Assembly: GCF_013404595.1 (NCBI RefSeq) | Contig: NZ_JABVAX010000008.1 | Span: 1-64,000 of the forward strand | Origin: Jannaschia marina | GTDB lineage: Bacteria; Pseudomonadota; Alphaproteobacteria; Rhodobacterales; Rhodobacteraceae | DNA: 64,000 bases | Reading direction: 5' to 3' | Part shown: piece by piece, positions 26,268 through 33,848 of the stretch | Numbering within the stretch: the first letter of the stretch is position 1 | How the letters are laid out: each line of letters begins with the position of its first letter | Made by a program: the position numbers and the translations under genes | The notes under the pieces: generated by a model | Database searches by the model: none | Told to the model about the DNA's origin: nothing | The model's input: the letters and a program-made list of their open reading frames with translations, nothing else

Positions 26268-26802
26268 CCTTGCCCGCGACCACGGGGCGAAGCGCGCGGC
26301 GCTCCTGAAGGCGGCGGCGCGGGCCTTCGCCGCCTCGGGCGTCGCCGGGGCCTCCATGGCGGAGGTGGCGCGGGCGGCGGGGGTGTCGAAGGGCGTGCTC
26401 TATCACTACTGGCCGAGCAAGGAGGCGCTGCTCTTCGAGATCCTCGACGGCTACCTGTCGGACCTGCGCGACGTCGTGCTGGCCGAAGGGGAGCTGGGGC
26501 CGCTTCTGGAGGCGATCCTGCTGGCCTACGAGGGGATGGACGCGGAGCATCGCATCCAGGGCGAGGGCATGGCGCTCCTGCCGCCGGAGAAGGCGGAGGT
26601 ACTGCGCGGCTACCAGCGGGAGATGGTGGCGCGCATGGGCGAGGTGCTGGGCGACCGGCGGCGGTCGGCGGTGATGAGCGTCTTCGGCATGCTCAACTGG
26701 TTCTACATGTGGCACCCCGGGGCCGACCGCGCGGCGCGCCTGGCCTACGCGCGGGACGTCGCGGCGATCGCGCGGGGCGGGGTGGGGGCGCTCGGGGGTT
26801 AG
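26257..26802 (+). CDS. TetR-family regulator (PaaR-like)
   Basis: A 181-residue repressor with a TetR helix-turn-helix (FAASGVAGASMAEVARAAGVSKGVLYHYWPSKEALLFEILD). The GTG start overlaps the paaK end by 11 bases. As third gene of the paaI-paaK unit it probably regulates this operon, and perhaps paaA, with a phenylacetyl-CoA-type ligand. PaaX is a second regulator nearby, so the pathway has dual control. The stop codon lies inside a terminator hairpin. Confidence 0.88.
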   Translation: MGRSLARDHGAKRAALLKAAARAFAASGVAGASMAEVARAAGVSKGVLYHYWPSKEALLFEILDGYLSDLRDVVLAEGELGPLLEAILLAYEGMDAEHRIQGEGMALLPPEKAEVLRGYQREMVARMGEVLGDRRRSAVMSVFGMLNWFYMWHPGADRAARLAYARDVAAIARGGVGALGG

Positions 26803-26813
26803 CGTCTTTTTTT
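26787..26813 (+). terminator. Rho-independent terminator of paaI-paaK-tetR
   Basis: Stem GGCGCT (26787-26792) with AGCGTC (26801-26806; one G-U pair), 8-base loop, followed directly by seven T (26807-26813). The tetR stop codon TAG (26800-26802) is part of the loop and stem. Confidence 0.75.
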
Positions 26814-26855
26814 GAGTATTTTCGGCAGGAAGATGGGGTGGGGGCCTCGGGGGTC

Positions 26856-26984
26856 ATGGTCGGACTTGATCCGGCCGTCTTTGGTCGGTTGTGCATCAGG
26901 GAGCAGTGGATGTTCGGGTCGAGCCCGAGCATGACGGGCTTTGCGCGACAGATATGAAGAGATGCCCGGGTCGAGCCCGGGCAT
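26856..26984. repeat. Three 23-bp intergenic palindromes
   Basis: Copies at 26856-26878 (ATGGTCGGA...TCCGGCCGT), 26910-26932 (ATGTTCGGG...CCCGAGCAT) and 26962-26984 (ATGCCCGGG...CCCGGGCAT), each with 9-base arms and a 5-base core, TCGAG in the last two. Flanking GTC/GAC lengthens some arms. Same family as 15874 and 50011-50132. They fill the gap between the convergent tetR and paaE ends; nothing else is seen there. Confidence 0.8.
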
Positions 26985-27013
26985 GACAGTGCAAGGGGGC
27001 GAGGGCGCGCGCG

Positions 27014-28060
27014 TCAGTGGCCGGTGTCGTAGTCGACGACCACGCTGTCGGTCAGCGGGTAGGACTGGCAGGAGAGGACGTAGCCGCGGCTGACCTCGTC
27101 GTCGTCGAGGGCGTGGTTCTGGATCATCTCCACCTCGCCTTCGACCACGCGGCACATGCAGGTCGAGCAGACGCCCGCCTTGCAGGCGAAGGGCGCGTCG
27201 AGGGCGTTGGCGCGGGCCGCGTCGAGGAGGCTCTGGTCGCGCTCCATCGTGATCTCGTGGGGGACGCCGTCGAGGCGGATGGTAGCGCGGGTCGGGGGCT
27301 GGGGCGCGTCGCTGCGGGCGGATTGCGGCAGGCGGCCGGGCTGCGTGCTGCCGAACAGCTCGACGTGGATCTCCGCCGGGTTCACCCCGTGGGCTTCGAG
27401 GCGGGCGCGGGCGGTCTCCATCAGGCCCTCGGGGCCGCAGATGAAGGCCCGGTCGATCGTGTCGGGGTCGATCCACTGCGCGAAGAGCGCGTCGAGCTTG
27501 TCGGCGTCGAGCCGCCCGGTGAAGAGCGGAATCTGCTGCGCGTCCTGCTTGAGGACGTGGACGATCTGAAGCCGGGTCAGGTGCTGCGATTTCAGGTCGT
27601 CCAGCTCGGTCTGGAACATGATGCTGTTCACCGCGCGGTTGGCATAGAGGACCGTGACCTGCGCTTTCGGCTCCGCGGCCAGCACCGTGCGGGCAATCGA
27701 GAGGATCGGGGTGATGCCGGAGCCCGCGGTGATCAGCAGGTAGCGGGTCGCGGCGTCGGGTGCGAGCGGGGTGTGGAAGCGGCCCATGGGGGGCATCACG
27801 TCGAGCGTGTCGCCGGGGGCGAGGCTCTCGTTGGCCCAGGTGGAGAAGGCCCCGCCCTCGACCCGCTTGATGGCGACCTGGCAGGGCTCGCCCGGGGCGG
27901 CGCAGATGGAATAGCTGCGCCGGATCTCGGTGCCGTCGAAGCTGCGCCGGAAGGTGAGGTACTGCCCCTGCACCCAGTCGAAGGGCGCGTCGAGGGTGAC
28001 GACCACGGCGTCGCGGGTCGTCGGGCGGATATCGGTGACTTTGAGGGGCTGGAACCGCAT
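27014..28060 (-). CDS. paaE: Phenylacetyl-CoA epoxidase reductase subunit
   Basis: A 348-residue electron-transfer subunit for PaaABC. FAD module (RRSYSICAAPGEP), NAD(P)H module (LITAGSGITPILSIARTVL) and a C-terminal plant-type [2Fe-2S] domain (CKAGVCSTCMCRV plus a later Cys in YVLSCQSYP). The ATG at 28060 shares a base with the paaD stop. Last gene of the minus-strand paa operon. Confidence 0.96.
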   Translation of the reverse strand: MRFQPLKVTDIRPTTRDAVVVTLDAPFDWVQGQYLTFRRSFDGTEIRRSYSICAAPGEPCQVAIKRVEGGAFSTWANESLAPGDTLDVMPPMGRFHTPLAPDAATRYLLITAGSGITPILSIARTVLAAEPKAQVTVLYANRAVNSIMFQTELDDLKSQHLTRLQIVHVLKQDAQQIPLFTGRLDADKLDALFAQWIDPDTIDRAFICGPEGLMETARARLEAHGVNPAEIHVELFGSTQPGRLPQSARSDAPQPPTRATIRLDGVPHEITMERDQSLLDAARANALDAPFACKAGVCSTCMCRVVEGEVEMIQNHALDDDEVSRGYVLSCQSYPLTDSVVVDYDTGH

Positions 28061-28584
28061 CAGTGGCACTTGAAATGGTCGAAAGGCTCGGCGCAGGCGT
28101 CGCAGCGCCATTGGGCCTTGCAGGGGGTGGAGCCGAAGCGGCTGATCTCGGTGGTCGCCGGGCTGTCGCAGCGGGGGCAGCGGGGGCGCGTGGCCCCCGT
28201 GGGCGGGGCGATGCCGTAGGCGCGGAGCTTCTCGTGCGCCGCCTCGGTGAGCCAGTCGGTCGTCCAGGGCGGGTCGAGGCGGGTTTCGATGGCCGGGGTC
28301 AGGCCGGCGTCGCGGAGCCTGGACTCCACCGCGAGCGCGATGAGGGAGGTGGCGGGGCAGCCCGAGTAGGTGGGCGTGATCGCGACGCGGGCGGTCGTGC
28401 CGTCGAGGGTGGCGGCGCGCACGATGCCGAGGTCGGTGATGGTGATGACCGGGATCTCGGGGTCGGGGATCGTGGCGAGGAGGTCGAGGAGCGCCGCGTC
28501 GGTGCTGGGCGTCGCGTGGCGCGCGCGGGGGCGCGTGACGTCGGCGCGGGAGCCGGGAACGGGGGCGGGGGCCGGGCGCGGCAT
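28060..28584 (-). CDS. paaD: Phenylacetyl-CoA epoxidase maturation factor
   Basis: A 174-residue protein combining a MIP18/DUF59-type domain (PDPEIPVITITDLGIVR, TPTYSGCPATSLI) with a C-terminal zinc-ribbon-like part (CPRCDS ... CDACAEPFDHFKCH). PaaD is needed to mature the epoxidase, probably in iron handling. The ATG at 28584 overlaps the paaC stop (TGATG). Confidence 0.95.
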   Translation of the reverse strand: MPRPAPAPVPGSRADVTRPRARHATPSTDAALLDLLATIPDPEIPVITITDLGIVRAATLDGTTARVAITPTYSGCPATSLIALAVESRLRDAGLTPAIETRLDPPWTTDWLTEAAHEKLRAYGIAPPTGATRPRCPRCDSPATTEISRFGSTPCKAQWRCDACAEPFDHFKCH

Positions 28585-29336
28585 CACCAGGTCGCCCCCG
28601 GATAGGCGCGCTGGAGCCACTGCATCTGCGTGAGCATATGGCCGAGGTGTTCGGAATGGCGCGCGCCGGTGCGGCCGCCCGCGTGGGCGAAGGTGCCCTC
28701 GGGGACCGTCAGCGTGGCCTCGGTGAGCGTGGCGCGGACGGTCTCGTCCCACGCGGGGCGGAGCGTGGAGGGCAGGGGGGCGATGCCGGCGTCGGTCATG
28801 GCGGTATCGGTGGCGTCGTCCTGGAACATCTCGCCCGCGAAGGGCCAGAGCCGGTCGAGCGCCGCCTGCATCCTTGCGTGGCTCTCCTCGGTGCCGTCGC
28901 CGAGGGCCACCACGATGCCGGCGGAGCGCTCGGCGTGGTAGCGCGCCTCCTTCACCGCCTTGGCCGCGATGGCGGCGACGGGGGCGTCGGTGGCCCGGGT
29001 CAGCGCGTCGAGCTGCGCGACATGCCACTGGTCGAAGAGGAACTGCCGCGTGATCGTGTGGCCGAAATCGCGGTTCGGTTGCTCCACGAGGAGGAGGTTG
29101 CGGAAGTCCCACACGTCGCGGAGCATAGCGATGTCGTCGGCGGAGCGGCCCGCGCCCTCCACCTCGCCGGCGCGGCCGAGCCACATCTGCGTCTGGCCGA
29201 TGAGATCGAGCGCGGTATTGGCGAGCGCGATATCCTCCTCGAGCGCGGGGGCGCGACCGCACCATTCCGACAGGCGATGGCCGAGGACGAGGGTGTTGTC
29301 GCCCATCCGGGTGAGGAAGGTGAAAAGGTCGCTCAC
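28584..29336 (-). CDS. paaC: Phenylacetyl-CoA epoxidase structural subunit
   Basis: A 250-residue ferritin-like subunit that scaffolds PaaA. Conserved blocks LGHRLSEWCGRAPALEEDIALANTALDLIGQTQMWL and KEARYHAERSAGIVVALGDGTEESHARMQAALDRLWPF fit PaaC. Overlaps paaB by four bases and paaD by one. Confidence 0.96.
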   Translation of the reverse strand: MSDLFTFLTRMGDNTLVLGHRLSEWCGRAPALEEDIALANTALDLIGQTQMWLGRAGEVEGAGRSADDIAMLRDVWDFRNLLLVEQPNRDFGHTITRQFLFDQWHVAQLDALTRATDAPVAAIAAKAVKEARYHAERSAGIVVALGDGTEESHARMQAALDRLWPFAGEMFQDDATDTAMTDAGIAPLPSTLRPAWDETVRATLTEATLTVPEGTFAHAGGRTGARHSEHLGHMLTQMQWLQRAYPGATW

Positions 29337-29626
29337 ATCGCGCCCGCGTCGTCGGGGATGTCGAAGAAGGTGGGGTGGCGGTAGGTCTTGTCATCGGCCG
29401 GGTCGAACATCGGGCCCTTGGCCGAGGGGTTCGAGGCGGTGATCTGAGCCGAGGGGACGACCCAGATCGACACGCCCTCGTGGCGGCGGGTGTAGACGTC
29501 GCGGGCGTTGCGCATCGCCGTCTCCGCGTCGGCGGCATGGAGCGAGCCGACGTGGCGGTGGCTGAGGCCGTGCTGGCCGCGGATGAAGACCTCCCAGAGG
29601 GGCCATTCGCGTTTGGGATCGCTCAT
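29333..29626 (-). CDS. paaB: Phenylacetyl-CoA epoxidase small subunit
   Basis: A 97-residue subunit linking PaaAC dimers. EWPLWEVFIRGQHGLSHRHVGSLHAADAETAMRNARDVYTRRHEGVSIWVV is the PaaB core, and the C-terminus has KTYRHPTFFDIPD. The start at 29626 follows the stop of the small secreted-protein gene by one base. Confidence 0.96.
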   Translation of the reverse strand: MSDPKREWPLWEVFIRGQHGLSHRHVGSLHAADAETAMRNARDVYTRRHEGVSIWVVPSAQITASNPSAKGPMFDPADDKTYRHPTFFDIPDDAGAM

Positions 29627-29627
29627 G

Positions 29628-29996
29628 TCAGCACCCGCAGTCGAGATCGAGGAGCTCGAAGGCCTCTGCCGCGTCGGCCGGGCAGCCCGGGCTCTGGCGC
29701 GGGAAGCCGATGGAGAGTTCGGGGAAGTCGGCGGAGAAGCCGCCGTTGGCCCAGCACCAGGTGCCGGCGGAGAAGCCGTCGCGGGCGGCATCGCAGGACT
29801 TGCCGAGATAGAGCGTCTCGCGCCCTTCTAGGGCCTGCGGGCCGGTGTCGGTGCGGATGAAGCGGACCATGGGATAGTCGGACGTCAGGACATAACCCGA
29901 GGCGGTGCAGGCGGTGGAATAGATGTGGCCGCCCGCGCTGACCTGCGCGGCGGCGGGGAGAGCCATGGCGGCGAGGAGGGCGGCGGCCCTGATCAC
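29628..29996 (-). CDS. Small secreted Cys-rich protein inside the paa operon
   Basis: A 122-residue protein with a clear signal peptide (MIRAAALLAAMALPAAAQ). The mature part has about six Cys, including a closing LDLDCGC, and reads like a small periplasmic protein held by disulfides (KSCDAARDGFSAGTWCWANGGF). It overlaps the VOC gene by four bases and nearly touches paaB, so it belongs to the operon. No family is recognised, and a periplasmic protein has no known place in phenylacetate catabolism. Confidence 0.8.
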   Translation of the reverse strand: MIRAAALLAAMALPAAAQVSAGGHIYSTACTASGYVLTSDYPMVRFIRTDTGPQALEGRETLYLGKSCDAARDGFSAGTWCWANGGFSADFPELSIGFPRQSPGCPADAAEAFELLDLDCGC

Positions 29997-30376
29997 CCGC
30001 GGCCCCGGTCGTCGTTCAGGCCCGGACCCGGGTGCGGATTGCGGGCCTGGCCGAAGAGGACGATCTGGCCGTCGGGGTCATGGACCTCGAAGTCGTCGCA
30101 TCCGTAGTGCTCGTTGCGACGGATCCCGGTGGTGGCGAGGCCCGCGTCGGACAGCTCCACATGGAGCGCGTCCACATCGGAGACGTAGACGTAGGCCACC
30201 CAGTCGCCGGCGACGGGCGTGCCCTTGCGCAGGCCGAACGTCACGTCGCCGCGCTGCACGATGGAGAAGCCATCGCCCCAGACGCCGAGGGTGGCGAAGC
30301 CCGCCCGCCCCCAGAAGGCCGCCGCGGCGGCAACGTCGCGGACGGCGACGACGGGCATGGCGCGGAGGCTCTTCAT
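29993..30376 (-). CDS. VOC-family (glyoxalase/bleomycin-resistance fold) protein
   Basis: A 127-residue protein of beta-alpha-beta-beta-beta type (AMPVVAVRDVAAAAAFWGRAGF...WVAYVYVSDVDALHVELSDAG...YGCDDFEVHDPDGQIVLFGQ). It resembles bleomycin-binding-like VOC members more than metal-dependent dioxygenases. The ATG at 30376 overlaps the DUF3291 stop (ATGA). Its role in the paa operon is unknown; detoxification of reactive intermediates is a guess. Confidence 0.85.
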   Translation of the reverse strand: MKSLRAMPVVAVRDVAAAAAFWGRAGFATLGVWGDGFSIVQRGDVTFGLRKGTPVAGDWVAYVYVSDVDALHVELSDAGLATTGIRRNEHYGCDDFEVHDPDGQIVLFGQARNPHPGPGLNDDRGRG

Positions 30377-30840
30377 GCCGGCTCGCAGCGGGCGCTGCGC
30401 CAGCGGGTCGCGGCGGGCAGGTGGGCCCAGCCGAAGGCGTGGTCGGTATCGCCATGGGCCTGATGGTGGGCGAGGCGTTCGACGGCCTCGGCCACGGTGG
30501 GGCGGTGTCCGTCCTCGACCCACCACATGGCGAACTGCATCCGCTCCATCGCGTGAAACCACTCCGCGCGGCGGCGGTAGAACTGCACGTGCGCGGTGCC
30601 CCAGACGAAGGTCTCGAGCGCCTCCACCCCCTCCCAGACGGAGAGGTTGACGATGACGCGGGGGTCCGGGTCGATCCGGGTTTCGGTGGCGTTGCCCGAG
30701 GGGTCGACGTGGCGCCAGACGAAGCCCGGCATCCGCTCGGCCAGCGCGTTGATGCGGTCGAGGTTGTCGGCGAAGTCGGCGACGGCGGGATGCCCGATCT
30801 CGTGGGTCAGATGGGCGATGTTGATCTCGGCCAATTGCAT
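30373..30840 (-). CDS. DUF3291-family protein
   Basis: A 155-residue protein with MQLAEINIAHL at the start and NLSVWEGVEALETFVWGTAHVQFYRRRAEWF in the middle, a pattern of DUF3291 / dimeric alpha-beta-barrel monooxygenase-like proteins. It starts directly after the paaA stop and couples to the VOC gene. Function unknown; its place right after the catalytic epoxidase subunit suggests a link to phenylacetate or a related aromatic acid. Confidence 0.82.
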   Translation of the reverse strand: MQLAEINIAHLTHEIGHPAVADFADNLDRINALAERMPGFVWRHVDPSGNATETRIDPDPRVIVNLSVWEGVEALETFVWGTAHVQFYRRRAEWFHAMERMQFAMWWVEDGHRPTVAEAVERLAHHQAHGDTDHAFGWAHLPAATRWRSARCEPA

Positions 30841-31815
30841 CTACTCGGCCGCGACGCCGGCGGCGCGCCTCTTCGCGGCATGGGCCATCAGCCCGTCGCG
30901 CACCCAGGCCCCGTCGTCCCAGGCCTTCTGCCGGGCCTCCAGCCGGTCGGCGTTGCAGGGGCCGTTGCCGCGCAGCACGTCCATGAACTCCGACCAGTCG
31001 GGCTGGGTGAAGTCGTAATGGCCCGTCTCCTCGTTCCAGGCGAGGTCCGCGTCGGGGACGGTAAGGCCCAGGTATTCGGCCTGCGGCACGGTCTGGTCGA
31101 CGAATTTCTGGCGCAGCTCGTCGTTAGTGTTCATCTTGATCTTCCAGGCCATCGACTGCGCGGAGTGCACGCTGTCCCTGTCGGAGGGGCCGAACATCAT
31201 CAGGGCGGGGAACCAGAAGCGGTCGAGCGCGTCCTGCGCCATCTTCTTCTGCGCCGCGCTACCCTGTGCCATCTTCATCATGATGTCGAAGCCCTGCCGC
31301 TGGTGGAAGCTCTCCTCCTTGCAGATGCGCACCATGGCCCGGGCGTAGGGCCCGTAGGAGGTGCGCTGCAATGGCACCTGGTTCATGATCGCCGCGCCGT
31401 CGACGAGCCAGCCGACGGCCCCCATGTCGGCCCAGGTGAGCGTGGGGTAGTTGAAGATCGACGAATACTTCATCCGGCCGTCGAGCAGCATCTCGGTCAT
31501 CTCGTCCCGGCTGATGCCCAGCGTCTCGGCGGCGCAGTAGAGGTAGAGGCCGTGGCCCGCCTCGTCCTGCACCTTGGCGAGCAGGATGGCCTTGCGCTCC
31601 AGCGTGGGGGCGCGGGTGATCCAGTTGCCCTCGGGCAGCTGGCCCACGATCTCGGAATGGGCGTGCTGGCCGATCTGGCGGATCAGCGTCTTGCGGTAGC
31701 CCTCGGGCATCCAGTCCTTCGGCTCGATCTTCTCGCCCGCGTCGATGCGGGCCTGGAAGGCGCGATCTTCGGGGGTGTCGGATGCGGCGTCGGATTTGAC
31801 GAGCTGGGCGTACAT
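30841..31815 (-). CDS. paaA: Phenylacetyl-CoA epoxidase catalytic subunit
   Basis: The 324-residue di-iron subunit that epoxidises the ring of phenylacetyl-CoA. Ferritin-like ligand segments are seen in [20 protein letters not shown] and [15 protein letters not shown]. The ATG at 31815 follows AAGGAGGATCC. First gene of the minus-strand operon, behind a long palindrome (31873-31907). Confidence 0.97.
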   Translation of the reverse strand: MYAQLVKSDAASDTPEDRAFQARIDAGEKIEPKDWMPEGYRKTLIRQIGQHAHSEIVGQLPEGNWITRAPTLERKAILLAKVQDEAGHGLYLYCAAETLGISRDEMTEMLLDGRMKYSSIFNYPTLTWADMGAVGWLVDGAAIMNQVPLQRTSYGPYARAMVRICKEESFHQRQGFDIMMKMAQGSAAQKKMAQDALDRFWFPALMMFGPSDRDSVHSAQSMAWKIKMNTNDELRQKFVDQTVPQAEYLGLTVPDADLAWNEETGHYDFTQPDWSEFMDVLRGNGPCNADRLEARQKAWDDGAWVRDGLMAHAAKRRAAGVAAE

Positions 31816-31872
31816 CGGCGGATCCTCCTTATTGGAAAGATACGCGTTCAGGCTGCGTCCGGCAAGGAAAGC

Positions 31873-31907
31873 GTTACAGAATTTTCTACGTATGAAAAAT
31901 CTGTAAC
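31873..31907 (-). promoter_or_regulatory. 35-bp palindromic operator before paaA
   Basis: Arms GTTACAGA (31873-31880) and TCTGTAAC (31900-31907), with inner AT-rich symmetry around CTACGTA. It lies 58 bases before the paaA ATG and 1 base after the stop of the aldolase gene. An operator for PaaX or the TetR regulator is likely; as RNA it could also fold at the aldolase 3' end. Confidence 0.65.
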
Positions 31908-31908
31908 A

Positions 31909-32733
31909 TTAACCGAGGCTGCGCAGAACCTTCGCGCAGGCCGCCCGGATCGGCGGTTCGACCGCGCGCAGGATCTCCACCCGGTCGAAACGGTCGGGGT
32001 GTTCGGCGAGGCTGGCGCGCAGGGCGGTACCGAAGACCTGGCGCAGCTCGGTGCCGATGTTGAACTTGCAGATCGCCGTGCCGCGGGCGAGGCGGGCGCG
32101 CTGCGCGTGGGGCACGCCCGAGCCGCCGTGGATCACGAGGGGGACGTCGGTGACGGCCTCGATCGCGGCGATGCGCCCTTCGTCGAGACCCGTGCCTGCG
32201 TCCGTCTGCAGGTGCACGTTGCCCACGGAAATCGCCATGGCGTCGACGCCGGTTTCCCGGGCGAAGCGCGCGGCCTCCTCGGGGTCGGTGCCCCGGCTTT
32301 CGGCCCCCTCGGCGTAGCCCACGAAGCCGATTTCCCCTTCGCAGGAGACGCCGGCGGCATGGGCCATCTCCGCAATGGCGGCGGTACGGGCGATGTTCTC
32401 GGCGAGCGGCAGTTTCGAGCCGTCGAACATGACGCTGGTGAAGCCCGCGTCGATGGCCGCGCGCGCCTCCGCCTCCTCGTAGCCGTGGTCGAGATGGGCG
32501 ACGACGGGCACGTCGGCGTCGGCGGCGAGGCTGCGGAACATCGCGCCGAGGACGGGCAGGGGGGTATGTGCGCGGCACCCGGGCCCGGCCTGCAGGATGA
32601 CCGGGACGCCGACCTCCTCTGCCGCGGCGGTATAGGCGCGGGCGTCCTCCCATCCGAGGCAGACGACCCCGGCAACGGCGCGGCCCTCCCCGAGGGCGGG
32701 TTGGAGGACGTCGGAGAGTGTGGCGAGCGGCAT
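31909..32733 (-). CDS. Class II aldolase (iolJ/kbaY/fbaA family)
   Basis: A 274-residue zinc aldolase: HLDHGYE and HGGSGVP hold the metal and phosphate-binding residues, with MFDGSKLPL and CKFNIGTELR also typical. The nearby iol genes suggest it splits the phosphorylated keto-gluconate of inositol breakdown (IolJ role) into DHAP and malonate semialdehyde; fructose- or tagatose-bisphosphate activity cannot be excluded. ATG 32733 is preferred over an upstream frame. Its promoter must lie in or next to the repeat array. Confidence 0.82.
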   Translation of the reverse strand: MPLATLSDVLQPALGEGRAVAGVVCLGWEDARAYTAAAEEVGVPVILQAGPGCRAHTPLPVLGAMFRSLAADADVPVVAHLDHGYEEAEARAAIDAGFTSVMFDGSKLPLAENIARTAAIAEMAHAAGVSCEGEIGFVGYAEGAESRGTDPEEAARFARETGVDAMAISVGNVHLQTDAGTGLDEGRIAAIEAVTDVPLVIHGGSGVPHAQRARLARGTAICKFNIGTELRQVFGTALRASLAEHPDRFDRVEILRAVEPPIRAACAKVLRSLG

Positions 32734-32777
32734 GGCGGGGCAACCTTTGTGGGTGGGCCTTCTTGGATTTGACGGGC

Positions 32778-33664
32778 GAATTAAGGTTAACGTCTGCGAT
32801 CGGGGCGGGCGGGTTGAGGTTAACGCTGCCACGCTTTGTTTGACGTTAGGCCGTCGAGTTTAACGTGAGAATATTGAGGTTAATGAATGCTCGGTCGGCG
32901 CAGTAGTCGGCACAGTAGGGTTGGGCCTGAGGCGTTAAGGTTAAGACTGGAGCGTCAAGGTTGATGCGGGTGAATTGAGGTCACTGTAGGGCCGTCAAGT
33001 TTGGATCGAGGCGTCAATGTTGAATCCGGCGTCTAGGTTCGCTTGGGAGCGTTAAGGTTAATGTGCATGTGTTAAGATTACTGCGGAGCGGAATGAGGTG
33101 CCGGGAGATCCCGGATTGGGGTCGGGGTGATCCTGGGGAGTTCGGCTTAACGAGGGCTGGACGGTCGCGTTAAGGTTGCCGCGTTAAGGTCAATGCAAGG
33201 GCGGTAGGGTTAGTGTCGAGGCGGTAATGCCAGTCTGGTCGTATCAAGGTTGACGTCAACGGAGCAGGAAACGATGGGACACGCTGGACCCTGACCTGAT
33301 GCAACCCGGCGGAGCCGAGCCGAGTGATTCCGGCGCGCTCGCAATAGGGTTAATGCTGGAGCGGTCGGCGGAGTGTGGAGACGTTCGGACGGATCCTGGC
33401 ACGACTGATTTTGGCACGATTGGTTTTAGCATGTTCAGGCGCGTTCGGGAGCAGGACAAGTTCGGGGTAGGACAAGGCGGTGGCAAGGTCCGGATCGACG
33501 TCCGAAAGGACTCTGCAGGGCCGGCGGTTTGGGACGGTCCGGTGATGCATTAAGGTTAATCCTCCGGTGTCATTGAGGTTAATCCGTTGGCGTTAGGGTT
33601 AGTGCGGAAGCGTCAAGACGAACGCGGATGCGTTAAGGTTAATGCCCGAGCGTCAGGGTCGGCA
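32778..33664. repeat. Degenerate 20-bp direct-repeat array in non-coding DNA
   Basis: The 1.1-kb gap between the aldolase start and the iolB end is built of a diverged 20-bp unit, consensus GCGTTAAGGTTAATG plus five variable bases. Unit starts I can align include 32851, 32871, 32932, 32952, 32972, 32992, 33011, 33029, 33049, 33069, then 33181, 33201, 33221, 33241, then 33341, 33361, 33441, and 33590, 33610, 33630, 33650. The best copies are at 33049-33063 and 33630-33644 (both exact). The period is not a multiple of three and no frame runs through, so it is not a repeat protein. No transposase or direct terminal repeat is seen. Confidence 0.85.
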
Positions 33665-33733
33665 CGAGAGCGCGGTGGGGCGACGGGGGTCACGGCCCAG
33701 GTCTGGAACGGCTCGACACGATGGCAGGTCACT

Positions 33734-33778
33734 TCGGACGGCTTGGCCTCGGACGGCCTCGCGTCGGATGGCATGGTT
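33734..33778 (+). repeat. Three 15-bp tandem units next to the array
   Basis: TCGGACGGCTTGGCC, TCGGACGGCCTCGCG and TCGGATGGCATGGTT stand head to tail. Between this and the iolB stop lie a hairpin GGGAC/GTCCC (33794-33810) and another, CCCCGACC/GGTCGGGG (33808-33815 with 33829-33836), which may end the iol transcript. No gene is supported in 33665-33848. Confidence 0.6.
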
Positions 33779-33848
33779 TCGGCAGGATACCTTGGGACTC
33801 GCGAGGTCCCCGACCACGCCGGGACGACGGTCGGGGCGCATGGCCGGG

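Noticed and set aside
33299..33553. Short open frames inside the 20-bp repeat region
   Set aside because: No ribosome site or known domain; the 20-bp period breaks any frame, and the frames overlap each other on both strands.
33590..33604. TTAGGGTTAG resembling eukaryotic telomere repeat
   Set aside because: It is one variant of the diverged 20-bp unit and not tandem at 6 bp; similarity is coincidental.
32778..33664. Array read as CtrA binding sites (TTAA-N7-TTAA)
   Set aside because: The two TTAA blocks in the best units are only 2 bases apart, so the spacing does not fit CtrA.
32778..33664. Array read as CRISPR
   Set aside because: Units are about 15 conserved plus 5 free bases, far too short for repeats and spacers, and no cas gene is in the window.
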